Shown: positions 23,973-32,754, numbered from the stretch's first letter. The stretch is DNA of 44,087 nucleotides from an uncultured Ruminococcus sp. (GCA_947169885.1 CAMVRM010000026.1:1-44087), one strand, 5' to 3'. Notes: generated by a model from the letters alone, not told the origin. Numbers and translations are program-made.

Positions 23973-25313
23973 TTATGAGATCATCCAGCGGAGTATCTCG
24001 AATTTCTTTCCTGCGGGGACAGAAATTGTAACGGTGTGAACTTTCTTTTCGTCAGTTGCGAAAAGTTCGGTGTTGGTAGCGTAATCGCCCCAGCCGCCTG
24101 TGAAGTCGGCATCAAGATCCATAAGTTCAGTGCCGTCAACGGTTATAGTTGCAACGCCGCTTTCACCGTTTATCGTCTTGTAATAGAGCATACCGAGGTT
24201 CTTGCACTCTATCTCGAATGTTATGCTGCCGCCCGTGATAGTTCTCCAGCCGTTCTGGAAGTTCCACGGCGAGGATTCAAGGTCAAAGCCGTCATTTTCG
24301 GTAACGACTGCAAGCGGCGAACTGTTGTCAGCAAGAGTTGCATCGTGATATTTGTCGCCTGTGGGGGAATCAGCCTTGAACTCAGTGGGTTCAGCGGCAG
24401 AATCCATTTTGTCGGCAACGCCCGAGATGAAGTTGATGAGCATATCGCCCAGCATTCTGTGACCAACGTCATTCGGGTGGATATTGTCGGGAGAAATTTC
24501 TTTCCAGTCGATGTTTCCAGCCTGAACTTCGGGAAGCACTGCATCGTGATAGGAGATAACGGGCAGGTCATAAGCCTCGGCTATCTGCGTGTGGACGTTC
24601 TGAGGGCAAGTGCCGTCTTCCATAGTCATCTCGATAAGTATAACAGCAGGCTTGTTCGGCATTGAAAGGCACTTGCGCACAAGGCTGTCCATAGTCGACT
24701 TATAGAACTCGCTGTCCTGATCGTTTATGAACTCGATGAAGATTATGTCGGGTTCTTCCGCAAGAACATCGTTGTCAACTCTGTGGACTGCAAGATAAGA
24801 ATCAGTAGCGCCGATACCTGCATTGTTCCACGAAGCATAGAAGCTGAAACGCTCTTCCCACCATGTTTGAAGAACTTTTGTGTACTGGTTGTCGCTTGAA
24901 GCCTGAGAACCTGCGGTTATGGAGTCACCCAAAAATGCGATCTTTGTCATAAGTTCAGCTTTTTCAGGACCTTTAAGTTCCTTGTTGTTTGCAAGCGCTT
25001 CGGCAGCTTTAAGCTTTTCGGCAAGCCTTGAAGTGTCGCCTTCACGGTAGATTGAGCGTGTCAGCATATTTTCGGTCACACCCTTTGAAACGTCGATCTT
25101 CCCGTCATTCACGGGAGCTTTAAGACCGTCATCAGCTGACGGAGCGTCTGTGCTGCTTTCAGCCGAACTTTCGGCAGTCTCGGCAGCGGAGTTCTGTGTG
25201 GTATCAGCGGAACTTTTTGTATCCGAACTGCTGCTGTCCCCGTTTCCGCAGGCAGTAAAACAGCCGACTGCAACAGCGAGAGCTGCCGCCGCTGCCGCTA
25301 TCCTTTTTTTCAT
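23973..25313 (-). CDS. SGNH/GDSL-hydrolase lipoprotein, 446 aa
   Basis: The signal peptide ends in FTAC (Cys22), and a Ser/Asp/Ala linker follows to ~residue 60. The SGNH domain has [12 protein letters not shown] with Ser131, NAGIGATDS with the block II Gly, IEFINDQD with the block III Asn, and [10 protein letters not shown] with Asp276 and His279. It is thus a complete esterase fold at the cell surface. A C-terminal beta-sandwich (about 330-446, ending FEILRWMIS) looks like a jelly-roll or carbohydrate-binding module. Acetylxylan or other sugar esterase activity is likely but not provable. A consensus promoter lies upstream. Confidence 0.88.
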   Translation of the reverse strand: MKKRIAAAAAALAVAVGCFTACGNGDSSSSDTKSSADTTQNSAAETAESSAESSTDAPSADDGLKAPVNDGKIDVSKGVTENMLTRSIYREGDTSRLAEKLKAAEALANNKELKGPEKAELMTKIAFLGDSITAGSQASSDNQYTKVLQTWWEERFSFYASWNNAGIGATDSYLAVHRVDNDVLAEEPDIIFIEFINDQDSEFYKSTMDSLVRKCLSMPNKPAVILIEMTMEDGTCPQNVHTQIAEAYDLPVISYHDAVLPEVQAGNIDWKEISPDNIHPNDVGHRMLGDMLINFISGVADKMDSAAEPTEFKADSPTGDKYHDATLADNSSPLAVVTENDGFDLESSPWNFQNGWRTITGGSITFEIECKNLGMLYYKTINGESGVATITVDGTELMDLDADFTGGWGDYATNTELFATDEKKVHTVTISVPAGKKFEILRWMIS

Positions 25314-25369
25314 ATTTAGATCGTCCCTTCGATTAATACATTTATAAATTAAAATTTAACGTTTAATAT

Positions 25370-25398
25370 ATTATACAACATTTCCCGGAAATTTGCAA
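25370..25398 (-). promoter_or_regulatory. Promoter of the SGNH lipoprotein gene
   Basis: On the minus strand TTGCAA (25398-25393), a 17-base spacer and TATAAT (25375-25370). The spacer contains the dyad ATTTCC-C-GGAAAT (25380-25392), a possible operator. Confidence 0.65.
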
Positions 25399-25477
25399 GC
25401 GTTTTTGAAAAAATTTTCGGAAGAAAAAAACAAGTTGGTTTATCGCTGTACTATTAATATAGTATACTCAAACTGCC

Positions 25478-26569
25478 TTATTCCATTTTCTCGTTGCCGT
25501 CAAATGCAGCCTTCCACTCTTCAAGTCTTGCCTGTTCGCCCTCGGGGTCGGTGTTCGCAAATCCCATATAGCTGCGGAATTCACCTTTTTGGGTAACAGT
25601 AAGTGTGACAGTCGAGAAAGGTCTTTGCTTTTCGTCAATAAATATCTGTCTTACTTTCATGATAAGGCGCACGATCTCCATGCGGTTCTTTTCAGCGGTT
25701 TCCTTATCCATTTCAAAGCGCTCGTACAGATCATCGCCGTCGATGATAGTGCCGTCTTCAAGCACCATTCTGTGATAGAAGAACGCACCGCTTTCGCCTA
25801 TCTCGCAGTAGAAATAAGCTTTCTTGAAGTCAACTTCGGGCAGGAAGCTGAAAAATTCCGTGCCGAGTTCCTGATAAGCGGCAGCAGTCTTCTGACCGAT
25901 AGCTTCGCTCTGTTCCTTAGTCATTCTTGGCGGCATATTTTTCGGGTCGCTTGCAATAACTATCTGACGGAACTTGTCAAAGCGCTCGTCCTCGCCCTCA
26001 ACATCAAGTTTATCGGAGTTGATGTCCATTTTTGCCTGACCGTTTGCGAGCAGGGTTATGGTCACGCCGCTGCATCCTTTTTCAGTGTAAGCTTCGGCAG
26101 CCTTGCGGAATCTGAAAAATGCCTGCATAAGTTTGTCCTCACGGGCAACCATGTCGGGATAGCTCATGCCGCATCTTGTAGGTATCTCGTCACGTCCGAT
26201 AAGCTCTCCACGGGTGGTGTAGCAGCAGAAATCGTCAACGTAGTCGCCGCCCGAAAGTTCGCCGTAGTAAAGACCAACAAGCATCTGCTGGGGGAACAGC
26301 AGTCTAAGGCGGTGGCAGAGTTCAGCGCTGCATCCCTTGAAAGCTTCCTCAGGTGTAAGTTCTCTTTCCTCAGCAGGAGCAGTTTCTTCATCCTTGTCCT
26401 CAGCAAGAGACATACCCTTGCCGTCATCTTCGGTGAAAGAACCCGAAACGCCGTCCCACTGTTCAGCCCCACCTTCGTTTTCCAGTTCCTCAGCAGCCTT
26501 GTCGAACAGTTCCTGTAATTCGGAAACGTCTTCTGAATCGTCATTTTTCTTTTTTCCAAATAAAGCCAT
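25478..26569 (-). CDS. Tandem DUF600/YezG-like protein, 363 aa
   Basis: An acidic N-terminus (to ~75) precedes two similar halves. The first runs about residues 80-200 (LCHRLRLLFPQQMLVGLYYGE ... GVTITLLANGQAKMDIN). The second covers about 225-345 (YQELGTEFFSFLPEVDFKKAY ... TVTLTVTQKGEFRSYMGF). Both show the helix-then-strands pattern of the DUF600/YezG family, whose known members include toxin immunity proteins. AAAGGAA is the ribosome site. The gene is the last of a run of minus-strand genes and starts 15 bases after the DUF6472-like ORF. No toxin gene is visible nearby, so an immunity role is doubtful. The family assignment is moderately sure. Confidence 0.62.
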   Translation of the reverse strand: MALFGKKKNDDSEDVSELQELFDKAAEELENEGGAEQWDGVSGSFTEDDGKGMSLAEDKDEETAPAEERELTPEEAFKGCSAELCHRLRLLFPQQMLVGLYYGELSGGDYVDDFCCYTTRGELIGRDEIPTRCGMSYPDMVAREDKLMQAFFRFRKAAEAYTEKGCSGVTITLLANGQAKMDINSDKLDVEGEDERFDKFRQIVIASDPKNMPPRMTKEQSEAIGQKTAAAYQELGTEFFSFLPEVDFKKAYFYCEIGESGAFFYHRMVLEDGTIIDGDDLYERFEMDKETAEKNRMEIVRLIMKVRQIFIDEKQRPFSTVTLTVTQKGEFRSYMGFANTDPEGEQARLEEWKAAFDGNEKME

Positions 26570-26584
26570 TTAATATCATTCCTT

Positions 26585-26758
26585 TCAATTCTGTCTGCGA
26601 ACTACCGCATATTCGTCACCGTTCCTGTAATAAGGGCAGGAACTTCTGCTGTCGGCGTTCAGGCGGTACAGGTCGTCCTCGTCAAGATCGACCGTGCAGT
26701 AATATTCTTCAAATTCCTCGTCATACGCATAATAAGCGCAGCTGTCGCACTGTGACAT
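26585..26758 (-). CDS. DUF6472-like small Cys protein, 57 aa
   Basis: This short ORF begins MSQCDSCAYYAYDEEFEEY, continues YYCTVDLDEDDLYRLN, and ends SSCPYYRNGDEYAVVRRQN. The four Cys (4, 7, 21 and 41) and the DLDEDD and CPYYR-GDEY blocks are the marks of a conserved small clostridial family of unknown function, probably metal-binding. A GGAGG lies 14 bases before the ATG, inside the end of the preceding small ORF. The spacing is long, but the sequence conservation is convincing. It lies nine bases after that ORF and 15 before the DUF600-like gene, so it is part of the same transcript. Confidence 0.82.
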   Translation of the reverse strand: MSQCDSCAYYAYDEEFEEYYCTVDLDEDDLYRLNADSRSSCPYYRNGDEYAVVRRQN

Positions 26759-26767
26759 TTTTTTCGC

Positions 26768-26905
26768 TCAGACCTCCACAGCGGTCTTGTTCACGGGGTA
26801 ATACTTTTTGTTCTCAGCGCAGAACAGGTGAACTATCACCGCCGCAGCAGCACACAAAGTCGTGATTATGCCGATGACTATGAATATCTTTTCAGCTGTT
26901 TTCAT
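26768..26905 (-). CDS. Small single-span membrane protein, 45 aa
   Basis: Starts MKTAEKIFIVIGIITTL with GAAAGGAG six bases before the ATG. One hydrophobic helix covers about residues 7-29, followed by a short basic, aromatic tail (NKKYYPVNKTAVEV). Charge distribution suggests the N-terminus inside or a short hairpin. It lies 18 bases after the YdbC-like gene. Small proteins of this shape are common beside DUF6472-like genes in Oscillospiraceae as I recall, but the function is unknown. Confidence 0.68.
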   Translation of the reverse strand: MKTAEKIFIVIGIITTLCAAAAVIVHLFCAENKKYYPVNKTAVEV

Positions 26906-26923
26906 GACAAACTCCTTTCGCCG

Positions 26924-27175
26924 TCAGACGAAATCCGCTTCGTCGATGTCGTCCTCGATCTCCTCGCCGTTGAGTATCTTTTTGAGCATAGTCACTTCAT
27001 CGTCAGTCAGAGTGATGCCCTTGCCCATTCTGGTGTGATCGGGATTCCATTCACGAATATCGTACTTAGGTTCTCTTTCGTTCCAGCTTACCTTGTTAAG
27101 TTCCTTTGTCCAGCCTCTTGCGCTTGTTGAAAGTACGCCGAGTGTTTCCTTGATCTCAAATGTTAATTCTGCCAT
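26924..27175 (-). CDS. YdbC/PC4-family single-stranded DNA-binding protein, 83 aa
   Basis: The sequence opens FEIKETLGVLSTSARGWTKE and continues LNKVSWNEREPKYDIREWNP and MGKGITLTDDEVTMLKKIL. This is the YdbC family, a compact PC4-like fold (four strands and a helix) that binds single-stranded DNA as a dimer. Family members are common in Firmicutes and probably act in transcription or DNA repair; their precise role is not settled. AAGGAGA precedes the ATG. It is the first gene of a four-gene minus-strand run. The acidic tail (EEIEDDIDEAD) is typical. Confidence 0.92.
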   Translation of the reverse strand: MAELTFEIKETLGVLSTSARGWTKELNKVSWNEREPKYDIREWNPDHTRMGKGITLTDDEVTMLKKILNGEEIEDDIDEADFV

Positions 27176-27210
27176 TTTTAATCTCTCCTTAGATAATTAT
27201 TGATTTTTTG

Positions 27211-27238
27211 TATATATAAAAGTCCGCCGCCAATTCAA
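27211..27238 (-). promoter_or_regulatory. Likely promoter of the ydbC-like operon
   Basis: On the minus strand TTGAAT (27238-27233), 16 bases, TATATA (27216-27211). The gap to the ATG is about 35 bases. Confidence 0.45.
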
Positions 27239-27270
27239 AATATCCGTGAGCGCAGCAAACTCCATATTTC

Positions 27271-29148
27271 TTATTTAGTACTGTCTTTTGAAAAATACTT
27301 CACCAGTCTGACAAAGTTGCCTGCAACAGCGAGCAGTATCAGTACAAGCGCTGTGAACAGTCCTGCCCACACGCCGAACACCGACCACACTGTACCTGCA
27401 AGCGTTACTGCACCGACTGCACAGATGATCCCGTTTGGCTCGTAGATATGATCCGCCGCACACAGCACGGTCACTGCAATGAACGCTCCGCATATGCCGA
27501 AGCCTGCCCAGACTGTGCAGAAAATGCCCGCAAGTCCGCAAAGCTTCACGATAAGGTTCTTTTTCGTAACGCCGAAAGCCGCCGCCGCCGAGAACACAAC
27601 AAGGCAGGTGACTGTCAGAACGATGTGCCACAGATAGCACACGACTGCGAAAGCCGTCGCCAATACGCCAAGTGCGATAAGCTTCACCGTTCCGATGCGC
27701 TCGCACAGACTGCGTATCTTTTCGGGCATCAGCCGCATTGCGGCGTTCCACACGGGCTTGATGTTCATAACTGTGATGAGCAGGAACATGAGCGGCAGAA
27801 CGATATATGCGGCTATCGCAAACCCACGGTTGACATTCTGCATGACCGTTATGAACGTCATGCCTGCCAGCAGTGAGGTGTTGAGCAGTATCTTAGGTAT
27901 TTTCAGGTCGAACGGAACAAGCGTTCTTGAATCATAAATGCGCACGATGAAAACTGCGATATAGCTTACAACAGTTGTTATCGGCGGTCCGTAAAGACCT
28001 ATGCGCGGGATAAGGATGATGTTCAGTGTGATGTTGATTATTCCTGCGATAACGCTTGTGAGCAGTGAACGCCTTGTCTGATTGGAGGCAAGGTAGATAG
28101 ACCCCATGAAAGTCGTGAAGCAGGAAAATATCGTTGAGTAAATAAGTATCGGCGAATAGAATGTGCTTTCCCAAACGTCACGTCCCATCCATATCTGTGT
28201 GAGCGGTTTGCATATCATAAGACAGCCTGCCGCCAGGATATAGAGCAGACACTGGTTGAGATAGAACACGTTTGAGTAAAATTCGTCACGGTCGTCGCTG
28301 TCATCTTCAAGAACGGCTGACATATTCCAAGCCTGTCCGAACATGAGGTAGACGGTCGAAACAAGGTTCGCTATCTTGTATGAAGCGCTGAGTATGCCTG
28401 TTGCTTCTTTGCCGAGGTAGTGTGTGGTCATGAACGTGTCGGAACTGTTGGTTATGAGCCACATTATCTGCGCAGGGATAAGGGGGATAGCATAATAAAG
28501 CATGAGCTTTATCATTTTCTTGCTCGGGTGGAACGGATCGAAGTACTGCCACAGTTTTGCGGCAAAGCACATGAACACCACCGAGAGCAGGTCTGCGCCG
28601 ATTATGGAGTAAAGATAACCTTTGTTGCCCATTCGCATGAACACCACAAAAAGCACTGTTCCGCCGAGAGTCAGCAGGGTGTTGACGATAGCGTTGACTG
28701 CGAACAGCCGAACTTTTTCGATAGCACGCAGAAAGTTCGAGTAAACGAGTTTGAGCGATGCCGCAACGATATAGATGTAGATAAGGAGCGAGTAGCCGTT
28801 TAAGTATTTGTCGGCGACCCCCGAGACAGTGACTATCGGGAGTATGATGCCGAGTGCGGCGAAACCTGCAAGGCAGGCGTAATTTCCGATAGTGAATATC
28901 TGCTTTTTGTCATAAGCCTTATCCAGCCCGAAGCGTATGACCGATTCGCTTATGGTGAGTGTCACGACAGGTATCAGCCAGTTTGCTATCTGCTGTATTA
29001 TCTCGTTTATTCCAAGCTCTGCTTTGGTGAGGTAAGTCGTATAGACGTTCACCAGCAGGATCATCAGCACTTTTGAACTGAACGATCCCAGTGCAAATAT
29101 CAGCGTATTTGAAAAGAGCTTTTTGTAATCCGACTTCTTTTCAGTCAT
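27271..29148 (-). CDS. Lipopolysaccharide/polysaccharide flippase (MATE/MOP superfamily), 625 aa
   Basis: The N-terminal half opens with KLFSNTLIFALGSFSSKVL, the usual start of Wzx-type oligosaccharide flippases, and YTTYLTKAELGINEII follows. Twelve to fourteen hydrophobic segments reach to about residue 470. Such proteins move lipid-linked sugars across the membrane for capsule or wall polymers. The last ~140 residues add four more hydrophobic segments after a basic break (MPEKIRSLCERIG), giving 625 residues against ~450-500 for the family. AAAGGA precedes the ATG. The neighbouring beta-helix gene lies 55 bases upstream in the same direction. Confidence 0.88.
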   Translation of the reverse strand: MTEKKSDYKKLFSNTLIFALGSFSSKVLMILLVNVYTTYLTKAELGINEIIQQIANWLIPVVTLTISESVIRFGLDKAYDKKQIFTIGNYACLAGFAALGIILPIVTVSGVADKYLNGYSLLIYIYIVAASLKLVYSNFLRAIEKVRLFAVNAIVNTLLTLGGTVLFVVFMRMGNKGYLYSIIGADLLSVVFMCFAAKLWQYFDPFHPSKKMIKLMLYYAIPLIPAQIMWLITNSSDTFMTTHYLGKEATGILSASYKIANLVSTVYLMFGQAWNMSAVLEDDSDDRDEFYSNVFYLNQCLLYILAAGCLMICKPLTQIWMGRDVWESTFYSPILIYSTIFSCFTTFMGSIYLASNQTRRSLLTSVIAGIINITLNIILIPRIGLYGPPITTVVSYIAVFIVRIYDSRTLVPFDLKIPKILLNTSLLAGMTFITVMQNVNRGFAIAAYIVLPLMFLLITVMNIKPVWNAAMRLMPEKIRSLCERIGTVKLIALGVLATAFAVVCYLWHIVLTVTCLVVFSAAAAFGVTKKNLIVKLCGLAGIFCTVWAGFGICGAFIAVTVLCAADHIYEPNGIICAVGAVTLAGTVWSVFGVWAGLFTALVLILLAVAGNFVRLVKYFSKDSTK

Positions 29149-29203
29149 TATCTTTTTTCCTTTTTCTTTATACTTTCATGATCCGTGAGTAAAGCGAACA
29201 CTT

Positions 29204-31660
29204 TTAAAAGTATTCGTATCCGCTGCCTGTCCAGACTGCTGCGCCCGTGGTTATACGGTACGGAGAAGCTATCGTTATCGAGTCGATAACTCTGACAGGT
29301 GAGGGGATACGTTTGTTTCCTGTCGCATAGATCGCAGTCGGCTGTTTTGCTGCTTTGACGGTGTAGCTGCGCTTTGAACGTCTGCCGACAGTTGAAGCAG
29401 TCTGTTTCTGCGCTGCCGATGCCTGCGGAACTCCGAGCTTTATCTCAAAGGTCTGTTCGCACGCACCTATGCAGTTGCCTTTTCCCGTAATGGTTATCTT
29501 AGCTGTTCCTGCATAAACATTGTTGGAATAGGAGTAGTCATAGTCGATGCCTGCAAGCAGTGTGCTGCCGCCGACTTCAACGCTGAACGCAGGTGTCACA
29601 GGTCTTGAAGTGAACCCTGCTTCTGCCGTGCAGCTGATAACAGCTGTCTGCAAGTTTATCTTAGTTCTTGCGGCTATCTCGTCAGAGGGCTTTGTCTCTG
29701 AGGATTCTTCGCCGTATTCGATATAGGGGACTATCATATAAAAATAGTTAGTGCCCTGAACAAGACTTTCGTCCTGAAAGATCGAACCGCTGTCAACAGA
29801 TGCGATGTTGAGGAAGTCCTCCGAACCTGCCTGCCGCCTGTAAACGTGTATGCCGTCAGCTTCGCTTATCGACTGCCATGTAAGCTTGATGCGGTCAGAG
29901 GTTATCTCCTCTGCGGTGAAGCCTCTTGGCTTCAGGAGCGTTACAAGGTCTGCTGCATCGGCGTAAACTTTGTCGGTAACGGCTTCAAAGGAGTTGCCCG
30001 AAAGGTAAGCCTTGCCGTTCTTGACGCAGGTTATGCCGCTCGCAACGCCTGTTATGTCATTTGATTTTATCTTGATGTCCTTGCCCGTGCCGCACTCGGA
30101 GACTTTAACTCCGTATTCGCCGCAGGACTTTATCACGTTGTCGGAAAAAGTGATCTTCTCGCAGGCTGCGCCTATCTTCGTGCCGCCTGTTGTGTTGTTT
30201 GAAAGGCTGTTGCCTGTTATCTTTGTATTTTTGGTGTTGTCGGAAATGATGCCGAGACTTGCACAGCTGCTCACGGTGTTGCCCGAAACGGTGCAGTCGC
30301 TGACGACTGAAAGTTCGATGCCGCTTTTGAGCGCACCTGTTATCTGGTTGCCCGAGATCTCGGTGGAATAGGTGTAGTGTGCCGACACAAGATAGCTCTC
30401 AACGTTGTTGACATCGCCGTTTGAGGAGATAGTGTTGTTTGTGACACGGCTGTTGTAAACGTCAGTCAGGAGTATCGCCGAGTCAGCGCAGGTGAGCGTG
30501 TTGTTCATGATGTCAACGTTGCTTACAGCGTAGTCAGCCCCGGGGTAGTTGCCTGTGCCGTTCACGCTTGCGCCGTATATCTTTATTCCGTAGGGATAAT
30601 TTTGCAGCCACATCTGCTGAGTGGTGATGGTGTTTCCCGAGATGACCGTATCTGCATCACTGTCTAAATAGCTGAGCGCCCAGTCAAAGCCGTTTATCGG
30701 GGGGAAGAAGTGGCGGAAGCTCTCGTCAGACATATAGTTGAACGTGATGCCTGCCGCACTGTTATAGATGTTGTTGCCGCTTATGGTGCAGTGCTTGTAA
30801 TTGTAAAGCACCATGCAGATGTTGCTTATCCCCGTGAAAGTGTTGTTTTCGATAGTTATGTTCGTGTAGTATATGCCTGCAACTGCCGAGTGAGAACCTA
30901 TCCCTCGGGGGATGTCCTCAAAGGTGTTGTTGCGGATGATAACATTGTCGCAGGCGGTATCATCGAACGGCGGATAACCTGTGAAAAGTTCATCGCAGTT
31001 CATAACGTCAAGCTGTATCGCTTCTTTAAGAAGCGCTCCTGTGTAGCCGCTGAAATAGCAGCCCTCGATCGTCAGCCCCTGAACGCCGCCTATCTCCATG
31101 TGGTGTCCGTTTTTATTGTTGAGTATCGTCATATTTCTGAGTATGACGTTGTTCGCATGAGCAAGGCGCAGATTTGAGAAAGTCGTCATGCCGCTGTAAT
31201 TATCGGTGTTGCCGTCCCATGTGCCGCCCTGTATCAGCACGTTTGAAGTGCCTGCATAGCCGCCCGTGCCGTTGGTGGAATTGCCTATCATGCAGCCGTA
31301 GTTGAAGCACTTGACTATCTTTGCGCTGTCGCTGACTATCAGCTGAGTGTTGCTGCCTATGAGCAGGCTCTGAGATATTTTGTAAGTTCCGTCAGGTATC
31401 TTGACAACTCCGCACTTTGAACCCGAGGACTTTTCAGCCGCTTCTGTCAGGGCTTTCTGGATAGCGGAATAGCTGTCTTTTTCGCCTGTGGGGTCAGCCT
31501 TGCAGTCCTTGACAACGTTTATCTCAAAACTTGATTCGTAAGACGGAAGTCCTGCGCCGCCTGCACCCGAGCCGTTAGCCGCATGAGCGGTAAGTGCCGA
31601 ACCTGCGAGTGCAGCTGCTGCCGCTGCCGCCGTAAGGATCATTTTCTTTAAAAATGACAA
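29204..31660 (-). CDS. Secreted right-handed beta-helix protein with Fn3 domain, 818 aa
   Basis: The first 28 residues form a signal peptide cut near AHA-A. Residues ~45-120 are the pectate-lyase-3-like N-cap (INVVKDCKADPTGEKDSYSA, DGTYKISQSLLIGSN). Then ~450 residues of PbH1 repeats follow, with recurring N-V-I-x-x-N-T-F and S-G-N-x-I patterns. A fibronectin type III domain covers ~575-665 (SDRIKLTWQSISEADGIHVY), and a MBG-like strand pair follows (GTAKITITGKGNC). It is probably a polysaccharide lyase, hydrolase or epimerase; the active site cannot be placed. GGAGGAAG precedes the ATG and a perfect consensus promoter drives it. Confidence 0.87.
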   Translation of the reverse strand: MSFLKKMILTAAAAAAALAGSALTAHAANGSGAGGAGLPSYESSFEINVVKDCKADPTGEKDSYSAIQKALTEAAEKSSGSKCGVVKIPDGTYKISQSLLIGSNTQLIVSDSAKIVKCFNYGCMIGNSTNGTGGYAGTSNVLIQGGTWDGNTDNYSGMTTFSNLRLAHANNVILRNMTILNNKNGHHMEIGGVQGLTIEGCYFSGYTGALLKEAIQLDVMNCDELFTGYPPFDDTACDNVIIRNNTFEDIPRGIGSHSAVAGIYYTNITIENNTFTGISNICMVLYNYKHCTISGNNIYNSAAGITFNYMSDESFRHFFPPINGFDWALSYLDSDADTVISGNTITTQQMWLQNYPYGIKIYGASVNGTGNYPGADYAVSNVDIMNNTLTCADSAILLTDVYNSRVTNNTISSNGDVNNVESYLVSAHYTYSTEISGNQITGALKSGIELSVVSDCTVSGNTVSSCASLGIISDNTKNTKITGNSLSNNTTGGTKIGAACEKITFSDNVIKSCGEYGVKVSECGTGKDIKIKSNDITGVASGITCVKNGKAYLSGNSFEAVTDKVYADAADLVTLLKPRGFTAEEITSDRIKLTWQSISEADGIHVYRRQAGSEDFLNIASVDSGSIFQDESLVQGTNYFYMIVPYIEYGEESSETKPSDEIAARTKINLQTAVISCTAEAGFTSRPVTPAFSVEVGGSTLLAGIDYDYSYSNNVYAGTAKITITGKGNCIGACEQTFEIKLGVPQASAAQKQTASTVGRRSKRSYTVKAAKQPTAIYATGNKRIPSPVRVIDSITIASPYRITTGAAVWTGSGYEYF

Positions 31661-31744
31661 ATTGATCTTCCTCCGTTTGATTCATTTTACACAAGCGTAT
31701 CGGGGAATATTTCTCTGTGTTTCCCTTTTGGTGATACATTAACT

Positions 31745-31773
31745 ATTATAACATATATAAAGGCGCTTGTCAA
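31745..31773 (-). promoter_or_regulatory. Consensus promoter of the beta-helix protein gene
   Basis: On the minus strand TTGACA (31773-31768), a 17-base spacer and TATAAT (31750-31745): a full consensus match. Confidence 0.82.
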
Positions 31774-31821
31774 ACCTTTTGGGCTTTGTGAAAAAAATTT
31801 CACCCGATTTGCAAAAAAGAG

Positions 31822-31850
31822 TTGCAAATCAATTAAATTTGTGTTATAAT
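31822..31850 (+). promoter_or_regulatory. Promoter of the phosphoribosyltransferase-like gene
   Basis: TTGCAA (31822-31827), 17 bases, TATAAT (31845-31850), leaving a ~50-base leader before the ATG. Confidence 0.7.
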
Positions 31851-31905
31851 AAATGTGTAAGGGTGTTAGCCCGAAAACGTTAATAACACACAGGAGGAAC
31901 CCGCA

Positions 31906-32535
31906 ATGGAAAGTCGTGAACAGTTTATCGAATCAAAAAAGAACAGCAGGATACAGCTCGGCATCATTCCCGGGCATTTTGCCACAAACCACTCGCACGT
32001 TAATTATTACGTTGATATGACCTCGATAAAAACAGGTCTGAAAATGGCTCGTGAGACCGCAAAGGAACTTGCCGCAGATTTCAGCTCGGTGCAGGTAGAC
32101 ACTATAATCTGTCTTGAAGGCACTGAGATACTCGGCGCATTTCTCGCAGAGGCTTTGTCGCAGAACGGCATCAACAACGGTCAGGACATCTCGCTCGTAA
32201 CGCCTGAGCTGAACTCGAACAATCAGATGATCTTCCGTGACAACACTCAGAAGAAGATCTGGGGCAAGCAGGTGCTGGTGCTGGTCGCATCCGCATCAAC
32301 GGGCAAGAGCATCAACCGTGCGATCGACTGCCTGAAATACTACAACGGTCAGCTGATAGGTGTTGGCGCTATATTCTCGGCTGTTGACAAGCTGGGTGAC
32401 ATCGAGGTAAAAGCAGTTTTCCACGATGAGGATCTCCCCGAATACGGCAACTATATGGCAGGCGACTGCCCGATGTGCCGCAGCGGAAGAAAGGTAGATG
32501 CTCTTGTTAACAGCTTCGGCTACTCAAAGCTGTAA
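31906..32535 (+). CDS. Orotate phosphoribosyltransferase-like protein, 209 aa
   Basis: The overall order of strands follows the type I phosphoribosyltransferase fold, with VDTIICLEGTEILGAFLAEAL as the hood-side helix. The usual PRPP loop (two acidic residues then TTG) is replaced by VLVLVASASTGKSI. The loss of the acidic pair suggests altered binding or a non-catalytic, perhaps regulatory, protein. The C-terminus has CPMC and ends RKVDALVNSFGYSKL, a feature of a conserved clostridial subgroup. GGAGGAA precedes the ATG. It has its own promoter and stands alone before the ATP synthase operon. Confidence 0.75.
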   Translation: MESREQFIESKKNSRIQLGIIPGHFATNHSHVNYYVDMTSIKTGLKMARETAKELAADFSSVQVDTIICLEGTEILGAFLAEALSQNGINNGQDISLVTPELNSNNQMIFRDNTQKKIWGKQVLVLVASASTGKSINRAIDCLKYYNGQLIGVGAIFSAVDKLGDIEVKAVFHDEDLPEYGNYMAGDCPMCRSGRKVDALVNSFGYSKL

Positions 32536-32573
32536 AAAAGGTGTGAAATTGTACAAAATTAAAGTCAAAAGTC

Positions 32574-32603
32574 TTGACAGAAAGCCGCCTGACGTGGTAT
32601 AAT
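32574..32603 (+). promoter_or_regulatory. Promoter upstream of the ATP synthase operon
   Basis: TTGACA (32574-32579), 18 bases, TATAAT (32598-32603). It lies before, not after, the hairpin at 32626-32668. Confidence 0.72.
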
Positions 32604-32625
32604 TATCTTTGGGATTTTTTTGACT

Positions 32626-32668
32626 TCCGCACAGGGCTGACAAAAAAAGCCTTGTGCGGACTTTTTTT
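32626..32668 (+). terminator. Terminator or attenuator in the ATP synthase leader
   Basis: TCCGCACAGGGCT (32626-32638) pairs with AGCCTTGTGCGGA (32648-32660), followed by seven T's. Placed about 15 bases after the predicted start of transcription, it would give an RNA of ~58 bases, or it simply ends the upstream gene. Confidence 0.8.
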
Positions 32669-32754
32669 GTCAGTCAGATGACAGATGACAGATAAAAACA
32701 TATCCGCCTCAGAGGATAACTTGTCTTTTATCTATTATCTTGGAAAGAAGAGCG

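Noticed and set aside
32676-32700. Short ATGACAG direct repeats before atpI
   Set aside because: Only two to three copies of seven bases; too short to call a repeat element.
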